Below are positions 6,521 to 13,939 of a DNA stretch of 17,674 nucleotides, in pieces (the stretch's first letter is position 1; each line of letters opens with the position of its first letter). The position numbers and the translations under genes are program-made. The DNA is taken from NCBI RefSeq assembly GCF_002414005.1, contig NZ_DHYG01000015.1, forward strand, positions 1 through 17,674, written 5' to 3'. The notes below the pieces were generated by a model that searched no databases, was not told where the DNA came from, and was given only the letters and a program-made list of their open reading frames with translations. Origin of the DNA: Psychrobacter sp. UBA5136 (GTDB taxonomy: Bacteria > Pseudomonadota > Gammaproteobacteria > Pseudomonadales > Moraxellaceae).

Positions 6521-7465
6521 ATGAATATCCAAGATATCGATATTAAAGAGATGCTAGACAAGGCCAAAGACACGTTGGGATTTGAGCCACAAGAAACCGA
6601 AGCGGGGATTTATATACCGTCCAAGTCCTCGCTTAAATTGGCGGCACCAAATAAAACCAACTACGATCATAGCGAGTACGATAATCCGTACACTGGCGAT
6701 AAAAAAATCCTCATGGTCTGCACCGAGCAGCAGTATATGACCATGGAAAACGGCAACAAGTTTGATACGGGCAATCATCCCGTTGAGATGATGGTGCCGC
6801 TTTTGCATTTTAAAAAAGCAGGCTTTGAAGTGGATATTTTTACCCCAACAGGGGAGTCTGTCAAAGTTGAGCAATGGGCAATGCCAGAGGACGATGTCGA
6901 CGTCAAACAAATCTACGCTGAGTATGAGTCCAAACTGAATAAGCCAAAAAGTATCGCCGATTTTGTCAAAAATGACATGGCAAATAGCGATGACTATGCA
7001 GCGATTTTTATTCCCGGCGGTCATGGCGCGATGCTAGGCTTACCCGACGATAAGAACCTCGGTAAATTGCTACGTTGGAGTTATAACAAGGATTTATTTA
7101 CCTTAGTCATTTGTCATGGGCCAGCGGCTCTACTGTCCGCCAATTTAGATAGCTCAGACAGCTCTAACAAAGCCAATGAGGCGGATAAAAACGGTAACGC
7201 TAAACGCGACTTTATTTTTAAAGGCTATGAGATAGTAGCGTTTCCTACCACCATGGACAAGCAAATGCCAAAAATCGGTTATTTGCCTGGTACGCTGCCG
7301 TGGTACTTTGGCGAGAAGTTAGAAGATTTGGGCGTTACGATTACCAATAAACTGGCTACAGGGCATACCCATCAAGATAGAAAGCTTATCTCAGGCGATG
7401 GCCCACTGGCGGCTAATGACTTTGGTAAAATGAGTGCTGAGGCTTTACTAAAAGCGCTTAGCTAA
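6521..7465 (+). CDS. hchA: Hsp31 / HchA, DJ-1-superfamily chaperone and deglycase (glyoxalase III)
   Basis: The 314-aa protein aligns along E. coli Hsp31: FDTGNHPVEMMVPLLHFKKAGF (81-102), EQWAMP (117-122), the PGGHGA loop (165-170), the nucleophile elbow VICHGPAALL (C198, H199) and DKQMPKIGYLPG (D246, equivalent to D214 of E. coli). Triad C198-H199-D246 and E89 (E. coli E77) are all kept. Hsp31 is a dimeric cytoplasmic holding chaperone that also detoxifies methylglyoxal. The reading frame extends back to 6446, but the ATG at 6521 has a good ribosome site (AGGAAAA) and matches family N-termini better. A Ser/Asn/Lys-rich insert of about 20 residues (207-229) follows the catalytic Cys-His and is absent from E. 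coli Hsp31. The gene is a single unit between two near-identical terminators. Confidence 0.9.
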   Translation: MNIQDIDIKEMLDKAKDTLGFEPQETEAGIYIPSKSSLKLAAPNKTNYDHSEYDNPYTGDKKILMVCTEQQYMTMENGNKFDTGNHPVEMMVPLLHFKKAGFEVDIFTPTGESVKVEQWAMPEDDVDVKQIYAEYESKLNKPKSIADFVKNDMANSDDYAAIFIPGGHGAMLGLPDDKNLGKLLRWSYNKDLFTLVICHGPAALLSANLDSSDSSNKANEADKNGNAKRDFIFKGYEIVAFPTTMDKQMPKIGYLPGTLPWYFGEKLEDLGVTITNKLATGHTHQDRKLISGDGPLAANDFGKMSAEALLKALS

Positions 7466-7489
7466 ACCCTTTGGATTCGGTCATAGCAC

Positions 7490-7521
7490 AAAAAAACGGA
7501 CTATTTTTAAGTCCGTTTTTT
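7490..7521. terminator. Bidirectional terminator between hchA and avtA
   Basis: The stem ACGGACT/AGTCCGT, extended by A- and T-runs on both sides, can stop transcripts from either strand. It starts 24 bp after the hchA stop and ends 23 bp from the avtA stop. Its stem and flanks repeat those of the terminator at 6236-6268. Only the loop differs. Confidence 0.85.
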
Positions 7522-7544
7522 GTTTTCATAACTAATGATTTTTA

Positions 7545-8861
7545 TTAAGCGTTATCATAAAGCGCGCGTACCACCTCACCAATGACTTTAATACCATCAA
7601 TCAACGTTTGCTCATCAGCAGCAATACTCATACGGATACACTCATGCGCATGTTTATAATTACTCACATCGACACCCGGGAAGAAATACTCACTTGGTAC
7701 GATAATCGTGCCTTTGTCTTTCAAAATGTCATACAGCTCAGTGGTGCTAATCGGCAAGTCTTTAAACCATAACCATAAAAATATCGCGCCCTCAGGTTTA
7801 TGAATCATTAATGGATAATCACCCAAAGCTTCTTTTAATAAACGGATGGCGGTATTTGCTTGCTTCTGATAAAAGGGTTTAATCTCATTATCCGCCAACT
7901 GCTTGATACGGTCATCGTTCACCAATGGCGTGGCAATCGCTGCCCCAAAACGCGTCGGTGCCAGATTAACCACAGCATTCATCGCGCTGACCGCTTCGAT
8001 CACTTTAGCGTCGGCAACGATAATGCCGGTACGCATACCGGGCAGACCAATTTTAGACAGGCTAAAGCAAAGAATCGTATTATTATCCCAGTTCAAATGC
8101 GCGTCAGAGTAGATGATATTGGGGAAGGGCATACCGTAGGCATTATCGATGATTAGCGGTATATCATAACGTTTGGCAAGCTCGGATAAATGCGCCATTT
8201 CCTCATCGGTCAGAACATTGCCCGTTGGATTGGTCGGACGTGAGCAGCAAATCGCACCGATACGACCTTCCTTCAACGCTGGCAAGTTTTCTAACGCTTC
8301 AAAATCGACACGATATTTAAAAAAGCCTGCTTCGCCATCGTGGGTTACTTCATCGATATGTGGCAACACGGCGGCAAAATGCTGACCTTCGACATGGACA
8401 TCGCTATAGCCGATATATTCAGGCGTTAATGGCAGTAAAATAGATTTATTTACCGATTGATTTTCTCCATTATTAAATGCGCCGCCAAATAAATTAAACA
8501 AATAGAAAAAAGCATTTTGCGAGCCATTGGTCAAAGCGATATTTTCTGCGCTCAAATTCCAGTCATAATGGCGATTAAAGAAGCCGACCAAGGCATCGAT
8601 AAAGGCGGCATCACCTTGCGGATTGGAGTAATTTGCCATACTAATAATCGCGCTACTATTGGCCTCGCCCGTATCACTGTCATTACCAAGCGCCTTATAA
8701 GTCTCTAAAAACAGCTCATTCACCGCATCAATCTTGGCAGGATTACCACCGCCTAACATATTGATAGGCTGATCGCTTTTTAGCGCATCGCCCAAATCAT
8801 CCATCAATTGCGAGATGCCAGTTGGCTGGGTAAATTTTTGACCGAACTTTGAGAATTTCAT
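7545..8861 (-). CDS. avtA: Valine-pyruvate aminotransferase
   Basis: This 438-aa fold-type I PLP aminotransferase has the AvtA signature N-terminus: FGQKFTQPTGISQLMDDL (6-23) and MLGGGNPA (35-42). The substrate and PLP region includes SRPTNPTGN (207-215), D239 in DNAYG, the PLP lysine K270 in SLSK, and R277 in MRTG. AvtA (transaminase C) interconverts valine plus pyruvate with 2-ketoisovalerate plus alanine in the cytoplasm, linking alanine and branched-chain amino acid pools. It is slightly longer than E. coli AvtA because of short polar inserts near 61-70 and 130-140. The ribosome site is weak (GGTAG). It is a single gene. Its upstream gap (8862-9000) contains AT-rich promoter-like sequence but no box pair I can defend. 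Confidence 0.92.
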   Translation of the reverse strand: MKFSKFGQKFTQPTGISQLMDDLGDALKSDQPINMLGGGNPAKIDAVNELFLETYKALGNDSDTGEANSSAIISMANYSNPQGDAAFIDALVGFFNRHYDWNLSAENIALTNGSQNAFFYLFNLFGGAFNNGENQSVNKSILLPLTPEYIGYSDVHVEGQHFAAVLPHIDEVTHDGEAGFFKYRVDFEALENLPALKEGRIGAICCSRPTNPTGNVLTDEEMAHLSELAKRYDIPLIIDNAYGMPFPNIIYSDAHLNWDNNTILCFSLSKIGLPGMRTGIIVADAKVIEAVSAMNAVVNLAPTRFGAAIATPLVNDDRIKQLADNEIKPFYQKQANTAIRLLKEALGDYPLMIHKPEGAIFLWLWFKDLPISTTELYDILKDKGTIIVPSEYFFPGVDVSNYKHAHECIRMSIAADEQTLIDGIKVIGEVVRALYDNA

Positions 8862-9000
8862 AAGGCTACCATGCTGTTTTTGAGGGTTTTATAAGGTAAG
8901 ATTTAATCGATAAAGTTGGGCTAGTATAACAAATGGTTGCGATAAAATAAGCAAAGCGTGGGGCGGAAGTGGGTTTATATGTCTATACAGCTTGTAAAGC

Positions 9001-9036
9001 AAAAAACGCCCACTAAATGAATAGAAGGCGTTTTGG
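9001..9036 (-). terminator. Terminator of the reverse transcriptase cassette
   Basis: AAAACGCC and GGCGTTTT form an 8-bp stem around a loop of about 16 nt. On the minus strand it ends in TTTTTT, so it closes transcription about 100 bp after the reverse transcriptase stop. It marks the left edge of the accessory cassette. The intervening 9037-9134 shows nothing else. Confidence 0.75.
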
Positions 9037-9134
9037 TTTGAGGGGCTTTTTATTTTGGAGCTAATCTTGCTATGCGCTCATATCTTATCTATACGTTACT
9101 GTCGAGGTTAGGCTACTCTTTAAAGCGACTATAT

Positions 9135-10472
9135 TTACTTAATACCAAAGAAAAACATTCTCTTATTTGCTGAACCGATATCTTCAAAATCTATATTTAG
9201 ATTATCAGTTATTAACTTTTTTCTGATATTTTTAGATGCTGTTATCAAATCTCTTTTGAATTGCTCACCATTTATAGCTAAATCCTCGCTATAAAAGTTT
9301 GTATATCCCGAGATAAGTATTCTAAGATATAAACTAAAGTCGACATAGCTGCCGCATTCGCGTTTAACTTTAGTCATTGATTGAAAGCTATCAATTCGTC
9401 CTATAGCTTTAACAAAAACTGGGTTTGGAATACGTCGCTGGTAGGAATTTAGTTTAGAGCTATAAACTATATCAAAACCTAGATATGTAAACTTACTCTT
9501 ATATCCATATACTTTTGTCTTCGGTTCACCTGCTTCTTTTACTTCTTTTTCAATATCTAACCCAATATTCTGAAGATTTTGTTGAACATGTTCCTTGATT
9601 TTCTTAGCCTTGCTATAAGAGTTATCAAAAATTAGGAAGTCATCTGCATAACGTATATACGGTATGTTGTTCTTAACCATTAGATTATCAAATTCGTACA
9701 AATACATTGAAGAGCATAATGAAGCTATCGGCATACCTTGGCGAACGCCCTTACCTTTGAGTTCTTCTAGATATTTTTCTATCAGTTTTCTGTACTTTCG
9801 ATCACCATAATCCAACTTAGCATCGCAGTATACAAAACTTTTAAAAATGGCAACTAGCTCTTTATCTTCATTTAATCCAATAAACTCTTTTTCAAACTTT
9901 TTTACGGCGATTTCTCTATTTATATTATCGAAAAACTTAACGATATCTGCTTTAATAACGTATTTATACTTGCTCCGATATTCTATAACGTCATCTAAGG
10001 CTTTACGGATACCATGTATGGTTTTCTTAGTTGGTTGACCATCTTTATTTATCGAATCTATTTCTTTCTTATGAATATCTTTATTCAAAGCGTGGTCATA
10101 CTCACAAAATCTATTATAGATTTTATCATAATATTTTTTGAGATAATCTAAAAATAGCTTTTGAAGGATTCTATCTTGCACTGAGGGGACACACACCAAA
10201 CGAGTATTGTCTAACGTCATTACATCATGTTTAAGACAGTTTGTTTTAGGCAGAATTATAGGAGTGAGATAGTCACAGTTGTACTTAAGATTCGATATGC
10301 TTTTATGAATATTATCTAAAGCTTTGTCATTAAAGCTATTTAGATAATCATTAATTGTAATGTATTTAGTATGATAGGAGTTGTCCGCTTTCGATTTGTT
10401 TTTAGCGAATTGATTAAGAGTGGATTTAAAATTCTCATTCACATAGGATGAGAAGGTAACCTTATCTGTCAT
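9135..10472 (-). CDS. Reverse transcriptase, probable defence-associated (DRT-like)
   Basis: The 445-aa protein contains a complete RT palm and fingers. RLVCVPSVQDRILQKLFLDYL (91-111) is RT motif 1. KADIVKFFD (174-182, catalytic D176) is motif A. GVRQGMPIASLCSSMYLYEFD (242-262) is motif B. IRYADDFLIF (273-282, D277 and D278) is motif C. GLDIEKE (304-310) is motif D and YLGF (330-333) is motif E. The C-terminal 100 residues are helical and thumb-like. There is no maturase X, HNH endonuclease or integrase domain. Motif B lacks the QGxxxSP of group II introns and retrons and the SQ of DGR enzymes, which suggests one of the unknown-group (UG/DRT) lineages. The ATG has a strong ribosome site (AGGGAG, 7 nt spacing). 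The gene is clearly more AT-rich than its neighbours, suggesting horizontal acquisition. Exact DRT class not assigned. Confidence 0.85.
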   Translation of the reverse strand: MTDKVTFSSYVNENFKSTLNQFAKNKSKADNSYHTKYITINDYLNSFNDKALDNIHKSISNLKYNCDYLTPIILPKTNCLKHDVMTLDNTRLVCVPSVQDRILQKLFLDYLKKYYDKIYNRFCEYDHALNKDIHKKEIDSINKDGQPTKKTIHGIRKALDDVIEYRSKYKYVIKADIVKFFDNINREIAVKKFEKEFIGLNEDKELVAIFKSFVYCDAKLDYGDRKYRKLIEKYLEELKGKGVRQGMPIASLCSSMYLYEFDNLMVKNNIPYIRYADDFLIFDNSYSKAKKIKEHVQQNLQNIGLDIEKEVKEAGEPKTKVYGYKSKFTYLGFDIVYSSKLNSYQRRIPNPVFVKAIGRIDSFQSMTKVKRECGSYVDFSLYLRILISGYTNFYSEDLAINGEQFKRDLITASKNIRKKLITDNLNIDFEDIGSANKRMFFFGIK

Positions 10473-10503
10473 GACTATGCTCCCTTGCTTCTAATTAACA
10501 AAT

Positions 10504-10561
10504 CTTTTGCAAAAATTCATGTATTAAGTATTACCAACGAAATAAAGAATTTATGCAAAAG
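10504..10561. repeat. 15-bp inverted repeat just upstream of the reverse transcriptase
   Basis: CTTTTGCAAAAATTC (10504-10518) and GAATTTATGCAAAAG (10547-10561) are complementary at 14 of 15 positions around a 28-nt loop. It overlaps the stop codon of the small ORF and lies 32 bp before the RT start. It is the longest stem in the cassette. Neither side has a T-run after it, so a structured RNA element or a recognition site is more likely than a terminator. Confidence 0.6.
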
Positions 10562-10979
10562 GTCTATTTACTAGATAGCCATGACGAAGGTCGAGTGCTC
10601 TACGCAACCTATGAGCAAGCTGTCTTAAGCGTTGAACGATGTCGCCACTTAAATATAGCGCACGTTTGACACGGTACGTCATATAGCTGTCATATGGAAT
10701 GATAAGCTCATCTACAACAACCTTACAATCAGTTAAATTGTTAACGTTATTTAGAGCCATACCCACCAGTTTTGCGATTTTCTTACGGATTATTTCACTG
10801 TTATATATTAACACAAAAGCGTGTGCAATCGTTATCAATACTGCCACAAATATGTATGCATTTGTCGCAAATGGTGCTGTTGGCGAGAGTGCGCCGTTTA
10901 TCAGTACCGCTCTTTCGAGCCATAATAGCGGCTCAATGAGTTTATTTAACAGGAAAGCTATTTTCGATATACCTACCAT
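10551..10979 (-). CDS. Unrecognised small membrane protein next to the reverse transcriptase
   Basis: 142 aa from the ATG at 10979, preceded by a GGTGA ribosome-site-like sequence. The frame is open further, to an ATG at 11123 (190 aa) and beyond. One clear transmembrane segment, AYIFVAVLITIAHAFVLIY (41-59), follows a semi-hydrophobic helix (about 4-30). The rest is a probable cytoplasmic tail with a basic amphipathic helix, RALYLSGDIVQRLRQLAHRLRRAL (106-129). I recognise no family. Small membrane partners (for example SLATT proteins) are found beside some defence RTs, and this could be such an effector, but only one membrane segment is certain. Its last third is repeated upstream (11035-11199). 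The RT start is 78 bp downstream, so the two probably share a transcript. Confidence 0.5.
   Translation of the reverse strand: MVGISKIAFLLNKLIEPLLWLERAVLINGALSPTAPFATNAYIFVAVLITIAHAFVLIYNSEIIRKKIAKLVGMALNNVNNLTDCKVVVDELIIPYDSYMTYRVKRALYLSGDIVQRLRQLAHRLRRALDLRHGYLVNRPFA
10594..10758 (-). repeat. 165-bp direct repeat, copy A (proximal to RT)
   Basis: Aligned without gaps to 11035-11199 at a constant offset of 441 bp, I count 15 mismatches in 165 (about 91% identity). Differences are uneven: three in 10594-10697, twelve in 10698-10758. Copy A forms the C-terminal third of the small ORF. On the minus strand its core is closed by a GTGCGCTA/TAGAGCAC stem (one mismatch). Local hairpins include CATAT/ATATG and TTAAG/CTTAA, so it may also act as RNA. 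Confidence 0.85.
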
Positions 10980-11006
10980 GTCATCACCATTAGATGTTGT
11001 TTTGTC

Positions 11007-11036
11007 CTTTCGAGTACAAGGTAGCAAGGGCGAAAG
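11007..11036. repeat. Hairpin between copy B and the small ORF
   Basis: CTTTCG (11007-11012) and CGAAAG (11031-11036) are perfect complements around an 18-nt loop. It begins at the end of repeat copy B and ends about 28 bp before the ATG at 10979, so it could mark the 3' end of an RNA or affect translation of the small ORF. Confidence 0.3.
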
Positions 11037-11199
11037 TGCTCTACGCAACCTATGAGCAAGCTGTCTTAAGCGTTGAACAATGTCGCCACTTAAATATAGC
11101 GCACGTTTGAAACAGTACGTCATATAGCTGTCATATGGTGTGACAAGCTCATCAACAATAAGCTTACAATTTGTTAAATTGTTTGCGTTATCGAGAGCC
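11035..11199 (-). repeat. 165-bp direct repeat, copy B (distal), likely remnant of a paralogous ORF
   Basis: This copy keeps the same reading frame as copy A. It reads LTNCKLIVDELVTPYDSYMTY then RALYLSGDIVQRLRQLAHRL, against LTDCKVVVDELIIPYDSYMTY in copy A. The frame is open upstream only to 11234, where a TAA blocks it, and the part before the repeat (INIKINAIIYSAL) resembles the matching part of copy A (IRKKIAKLVGMAL) weakly. There is no start codon before the conserved block, so as a gene it is truncated. Downstream it runs in frame, without a stop, into the small membrane ORF. Paralogue remnant, fused domain, or second RNA copy all remain possible. Confidence 0.6.
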
Positions 11200-11250
11200 G
11201 AATAGATAATAGCATTAATTTTTATATTTATAAATTAGAAAACACTTGTT

Positions 11251-11279
11251 AATTAGAATCATTCTATTATGATTTAATT
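11251..11279. repeat. AT-rich palindrome at the ybbP / RT-cassette junction
   Basis: AATTAGAATCAT and ATGATTTAATT pair over 11 bp with one bulged G around TCTATT. It lies about 40 bp after the ybbP stop and before repeat copy B. It could be an operator, a weak terminator for the tesA-ybbAP operon, or the cassette edge. No T-run follows. No promoter pair for the cassette could be fixed in 11200-11317. Confidence 0.35.
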
Positions 11280-11317
11280 TGCACGACTATCCACATTGAT
11301 TAGAAGCCTTCTTTACA

Positions 11318-13939
11318 CTAAATCATCGCCCGTACCCGCGCCATAATCCCACGCCCAATCACCAATCGCACATAAATAATGGCAATGGCAAACAGCAAAC
11401 CAACTAACGCCACACCGCCAATAGCCAAGCTTGTCCACGGTACGCTAAAGCGCAGATTAAACCATTGGGTAATGGCAGCCCAAGCGCCGATATTAGCGAT
11501 AATCACCGCAAATAAGGCGGCACTAATGCCAAGTATGCCAAGCTCTAAGATATTGAGCATATAGAGGTCGCGCTTTTGCATACCGAGCAGCCTGAATGAG
11601 GCGCTGTCTTTCATGCGGTCTTGCGAGGTAGAGAGTAGCGAGCTAATCAAAACCATAACACCCGTCAGTAATGCCAGTAAGGTGAAGACATAAACCAAAC
11701 GGCTCATTTGTACCACTAGCTCTTGAACTTGCTGCGCAATTGCTGTGCCGTCGATAGTGGTCACAGCAGGGAACTCGCGTACCAGTTTACCTTGTAGCTC
11801 TGGAATTTCTTCCGCTGCGACGTGAGCGGTGGCAAATTGGATTTGCGGGGCAGCGGAGAGAACTGCTGGCTCAAATAAAAAGTAAAAATAAGGGCTAGGA
11901 CCTTTCTCATAGCGCGAGCGGATACTGGTGATTTGCCCGACAATCTCAATCCCTTGGATATTAAAGCGCACCTGATCATCCATGCCAACGTTTAGCAAAC
12001 TGGCTGCCGTATCCAAAATCGATAACGGCGCAACGGTTTGTGCTGAGTCGTTATCTGCAGTCTCAATAGGCGCATAAAGCTTGTCGTTTTCTACAGCATC
12101 AGTAATGAATTCGGTATCCATCACCGTATCGGCGTAGCTTAAATTAAACACACGCGCAGGGTCATCAAAGCCGTCAGTAGGTTCGATATCTTTTACAGGT
12201 ACATCATTGGCCGTGACGACACGCGCACGAATGACAGGATAATAGCTCACAGGTGCTGCAATGATGTTATTAATCTCATCATGCTGGTCGCTTTGGATAT
12301 CAAGCAAAAATAAATTGGGCGCATCTTCAGGATACGCATTAATAAACTGGGCGTTGATACTATGATTGAGCGTGGTAATTAAAGTTAAGACCGCCACTGA
12401 CAGCGATAAAGTGACAAAAAATAAAGCCGACTGATTGCCTTTACGGGCAAGGTTATGGATAGCGATACGCTGCATCCAGCTGATATTAGAATGCTTGGCA
12501 AACTTAGTCAGCAGCCATAACCAACCGCGTGCCAATAGCCAAAATATTGCGACGAAGGCAGTAAGTCCTACGAGTAGCTGCGCACCTAAGGTAAAAGAAT
12601 TTACTTCATAAGCAAAAAACGCATAAAGGCCAATGAGCATCAGCCCATACCAAAGTAGCGGCAAACGGCGATACCAAGGCAGGTTTTGCGAGTTTGTGCT
12701 TGCACCTTGATTAAGCAAAGTAGCAGGCTTGGTGCTACTTAACGTGCTTAAACCGCGCTGAGCAATCAGCAAGGTCAGCACTAAGGCGATAACAATGGTT
12801 TTGATGGCGCTAATCGGATTGATAGCTAGACCAACATCAGCTGGCGAGATAGCAATCAGATACGGCTGACCGACTTTAAGTAAGCCGAAACTGACGGTAA
12901 CTGCAGCGATACAAGCAATGATAGTGATGGCAATCAACAGCTGATAGTAGCTGCGTTTTAAGGATTTAAGCGGCTCACCCAATGCCAAGCGAATGGCATT
13001 ACTAGACTGCTGCTTGGTCACAAAAGCGGTGATGACGCCATACATCGCCACCGCCGATAACAACAGCACGGCAATCACTAGCAGCTTTAAAAACATCAAA
13101 ACGTTGTCAGAGATACGCGAGACAGAGGTATCAGCTGACTCGGCATCAGAAAGCTCAATATCAGGATACTTGCTGAGTATTTGGGTGAGTTTATCACGCT
13201 GTGCCGCCATTAATTCAGGCGCGCCAGCCAGCTCAATCCGATAATTAATGCGGCTACGCTGACCCAATAAATTGGTCGCCTCTAAAGCATCTTGATGCAT
13301 CAAAACGCGCCCACCAAAACCAAAGGCGGTCAACGGACGATCAGGCTCTTTGGTCAGCACGTCGCTAATGTTAAATTCAGCATCGCCGATGGTGATTTGG
13401 TCACCGACGCTGGCGTTTAAGCTATTCAGGACCTCGGGTGCGACGACGACATGATCAGCGCTTAATTGCTGCCATAACGGTTGCCCCGAGGTAAGCTTCG
13501 CTTCGCCATATAACGGATAAGAAGGCGAGACAGCCTTGACGCTGGCAAGCAAGGTTTGTTCATCGGTCACCACCATCGCGCTAAACTGATAGTCATAGAC
13601 GATTTGCGAATCAGGGATGGTTTCTACTTGCGTTAATACCTCGCTTGGCCAATCTTGCTTGCTGTTTAAAATTAAATCGCCGCCAACGAGCGCGCGTTGA
13701 TTGTCAGTGATGTAAGTATCAACCGATTGCTGGATAGAATCTAAAGTAAGATAAGTGGCAAGCGAAAGGACTAGTGTGATTAAGAATAAGACAGGATAGA
13801 TCCAGCGCTGCCACCAACTACGACTTAAGGCTTGTGCGCCCAAGTTTTTTGAAATTAACAGACGGTTAAATAGTTGGCTCATTATGCCACGCGAATCATT
13901 CGACTCATTAGCCATATTATCCATTGATTTTCGGTCCAT
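11318..13939 (-). CDS. ybbP: FtsX-family ABC transporter permease, YbbP type
   Basis: This 873-aa inner-membrane permease has about 10 membrane segments. TM1 (about 46-67) is followed by a large periplasmic domain (about 70-280). A block of helices spans about 285-522. A second periplasmic region follows (about 523-740), and a final FtsX-type trio lies at about 740-855. This duplicated layout is that of YbbP, the partner of YbbA. The pair belongs to the lipoprotein-export / MacB-like superfamily. Its substrate is not firmly known, and a role linked to periplasmic hydrolase or lipid handling is often proposed from its linkage with tesA. The reading frame overlaps the ybbA end by 23 bp. The start could also be one of the downstream ATGs (for example residue 20), because no strong ribosome site marks the first. 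It is the last gene of the operon. Confidence 0.88.
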   Translation of the reverse strand: MDRKSMDNMANESNDSRGIMSQLFNRLLISKNLGAQALSRSWWQRWIYPVLFLITLVLSLATYLTLDSIQQSVDTYITDNQRALVGGDLILNSKQDWPSEVLTQVETIPDSQIVYDYQFSAMVVTDEQTLLASVKAVSPSYPLYGEAKLTSGQPLWQQLSADHVVVAPEVLNSLNASVGDQITIGDAEFNISDVLTKEPDRPLTAFGFGGRVLMHQDALEATNLLGQRSRINYRIELAGAPELMAAQRDKLTQILSKYPDIELSDAESADTSVSRISDNVLMFLKLLVIAVLLLSAVAMYGVITAFVTKQQSSNAIRLALGEPLKSLKRSYYQLLIAITIIACIAAVTVSFGLLKVGQPYLIAISPADVGLAINPISAIKTIVIALVLTLLIAQRGLSTLSSTKPATLLNQGASTNSQNLPWYRRLPLLWYGLMLIGLYAFFAYEVNSFTLGAQLLVGLTAFVAIFWLLARGWLWLLTKFAKHSNISWMQRIAIHNLARKGNQSALFFVTLSLSVAVLTLITTLNHSINAQFINAYPEDAPNLFLLDIQSDQHDEINNIIAAPVSYYPVIRARVVTANDVPVKDIEPTDGFDDPARVFNLSYADTVMDTEFITDAVENDKLYAPIETADNDSAQTVAPLSILDTAASLLNVGMDDQVRFNIQGIEIVGQITSIRSRYEKGPSPYFYFLFEPAVLSAAPQIQFATAHVAAEEIPELQGKLVREFPAVTTIDGTAIAQQVQELVVQMSRLVYVFTLLALLTGVMVLISSLLSTSQDRMKDSASFRLLGMQKRDLYMLNILELGILGISAALFAVIIANIGAWAAITQWFNLRFSVPWTSLAIGGVALVGLLFAIAIIYVRLVIGRGIMARVRAMI

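Noticed and set aside
9001..9036. Possible insertion-sequence terminal repeat at the cassette edge
   Set aside because: The stem has a classic terminator form with a T-run in the RT direction, and no matching end or transposase is found at the other side.
10504..10561. Retron msr-msd with flanking a1/a2 repeats
   Set aside because: The 15-bp arms are only 28 nt apart, too close to flank an msr-msd, and the RT lacks a QGxxxSP motif B and the usual retron VTG-type C-terminal signature. A structured RNA is still possible, but not a standard retron.
10699..11055. Plus-strand 118-aa frame antisense to the small membrane ORF
   Set aside because: It is Ser/Thr-rich with no recognisable domain, and the minus-strand frame has a membrane helix, plausible codon use and frame-preserving repeats.
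10594..11199. Diversity-generating retroelement with template and variable repeats
   Set aside because: An RT beside two near-identical repeats suggests a DGR, but the 15 differences are not limited to adenines of one copy. They go in both directions and involve all bases. The RT motif B also lacks the DGR-type SQ, and no Avd or C-type-lectin target is present.
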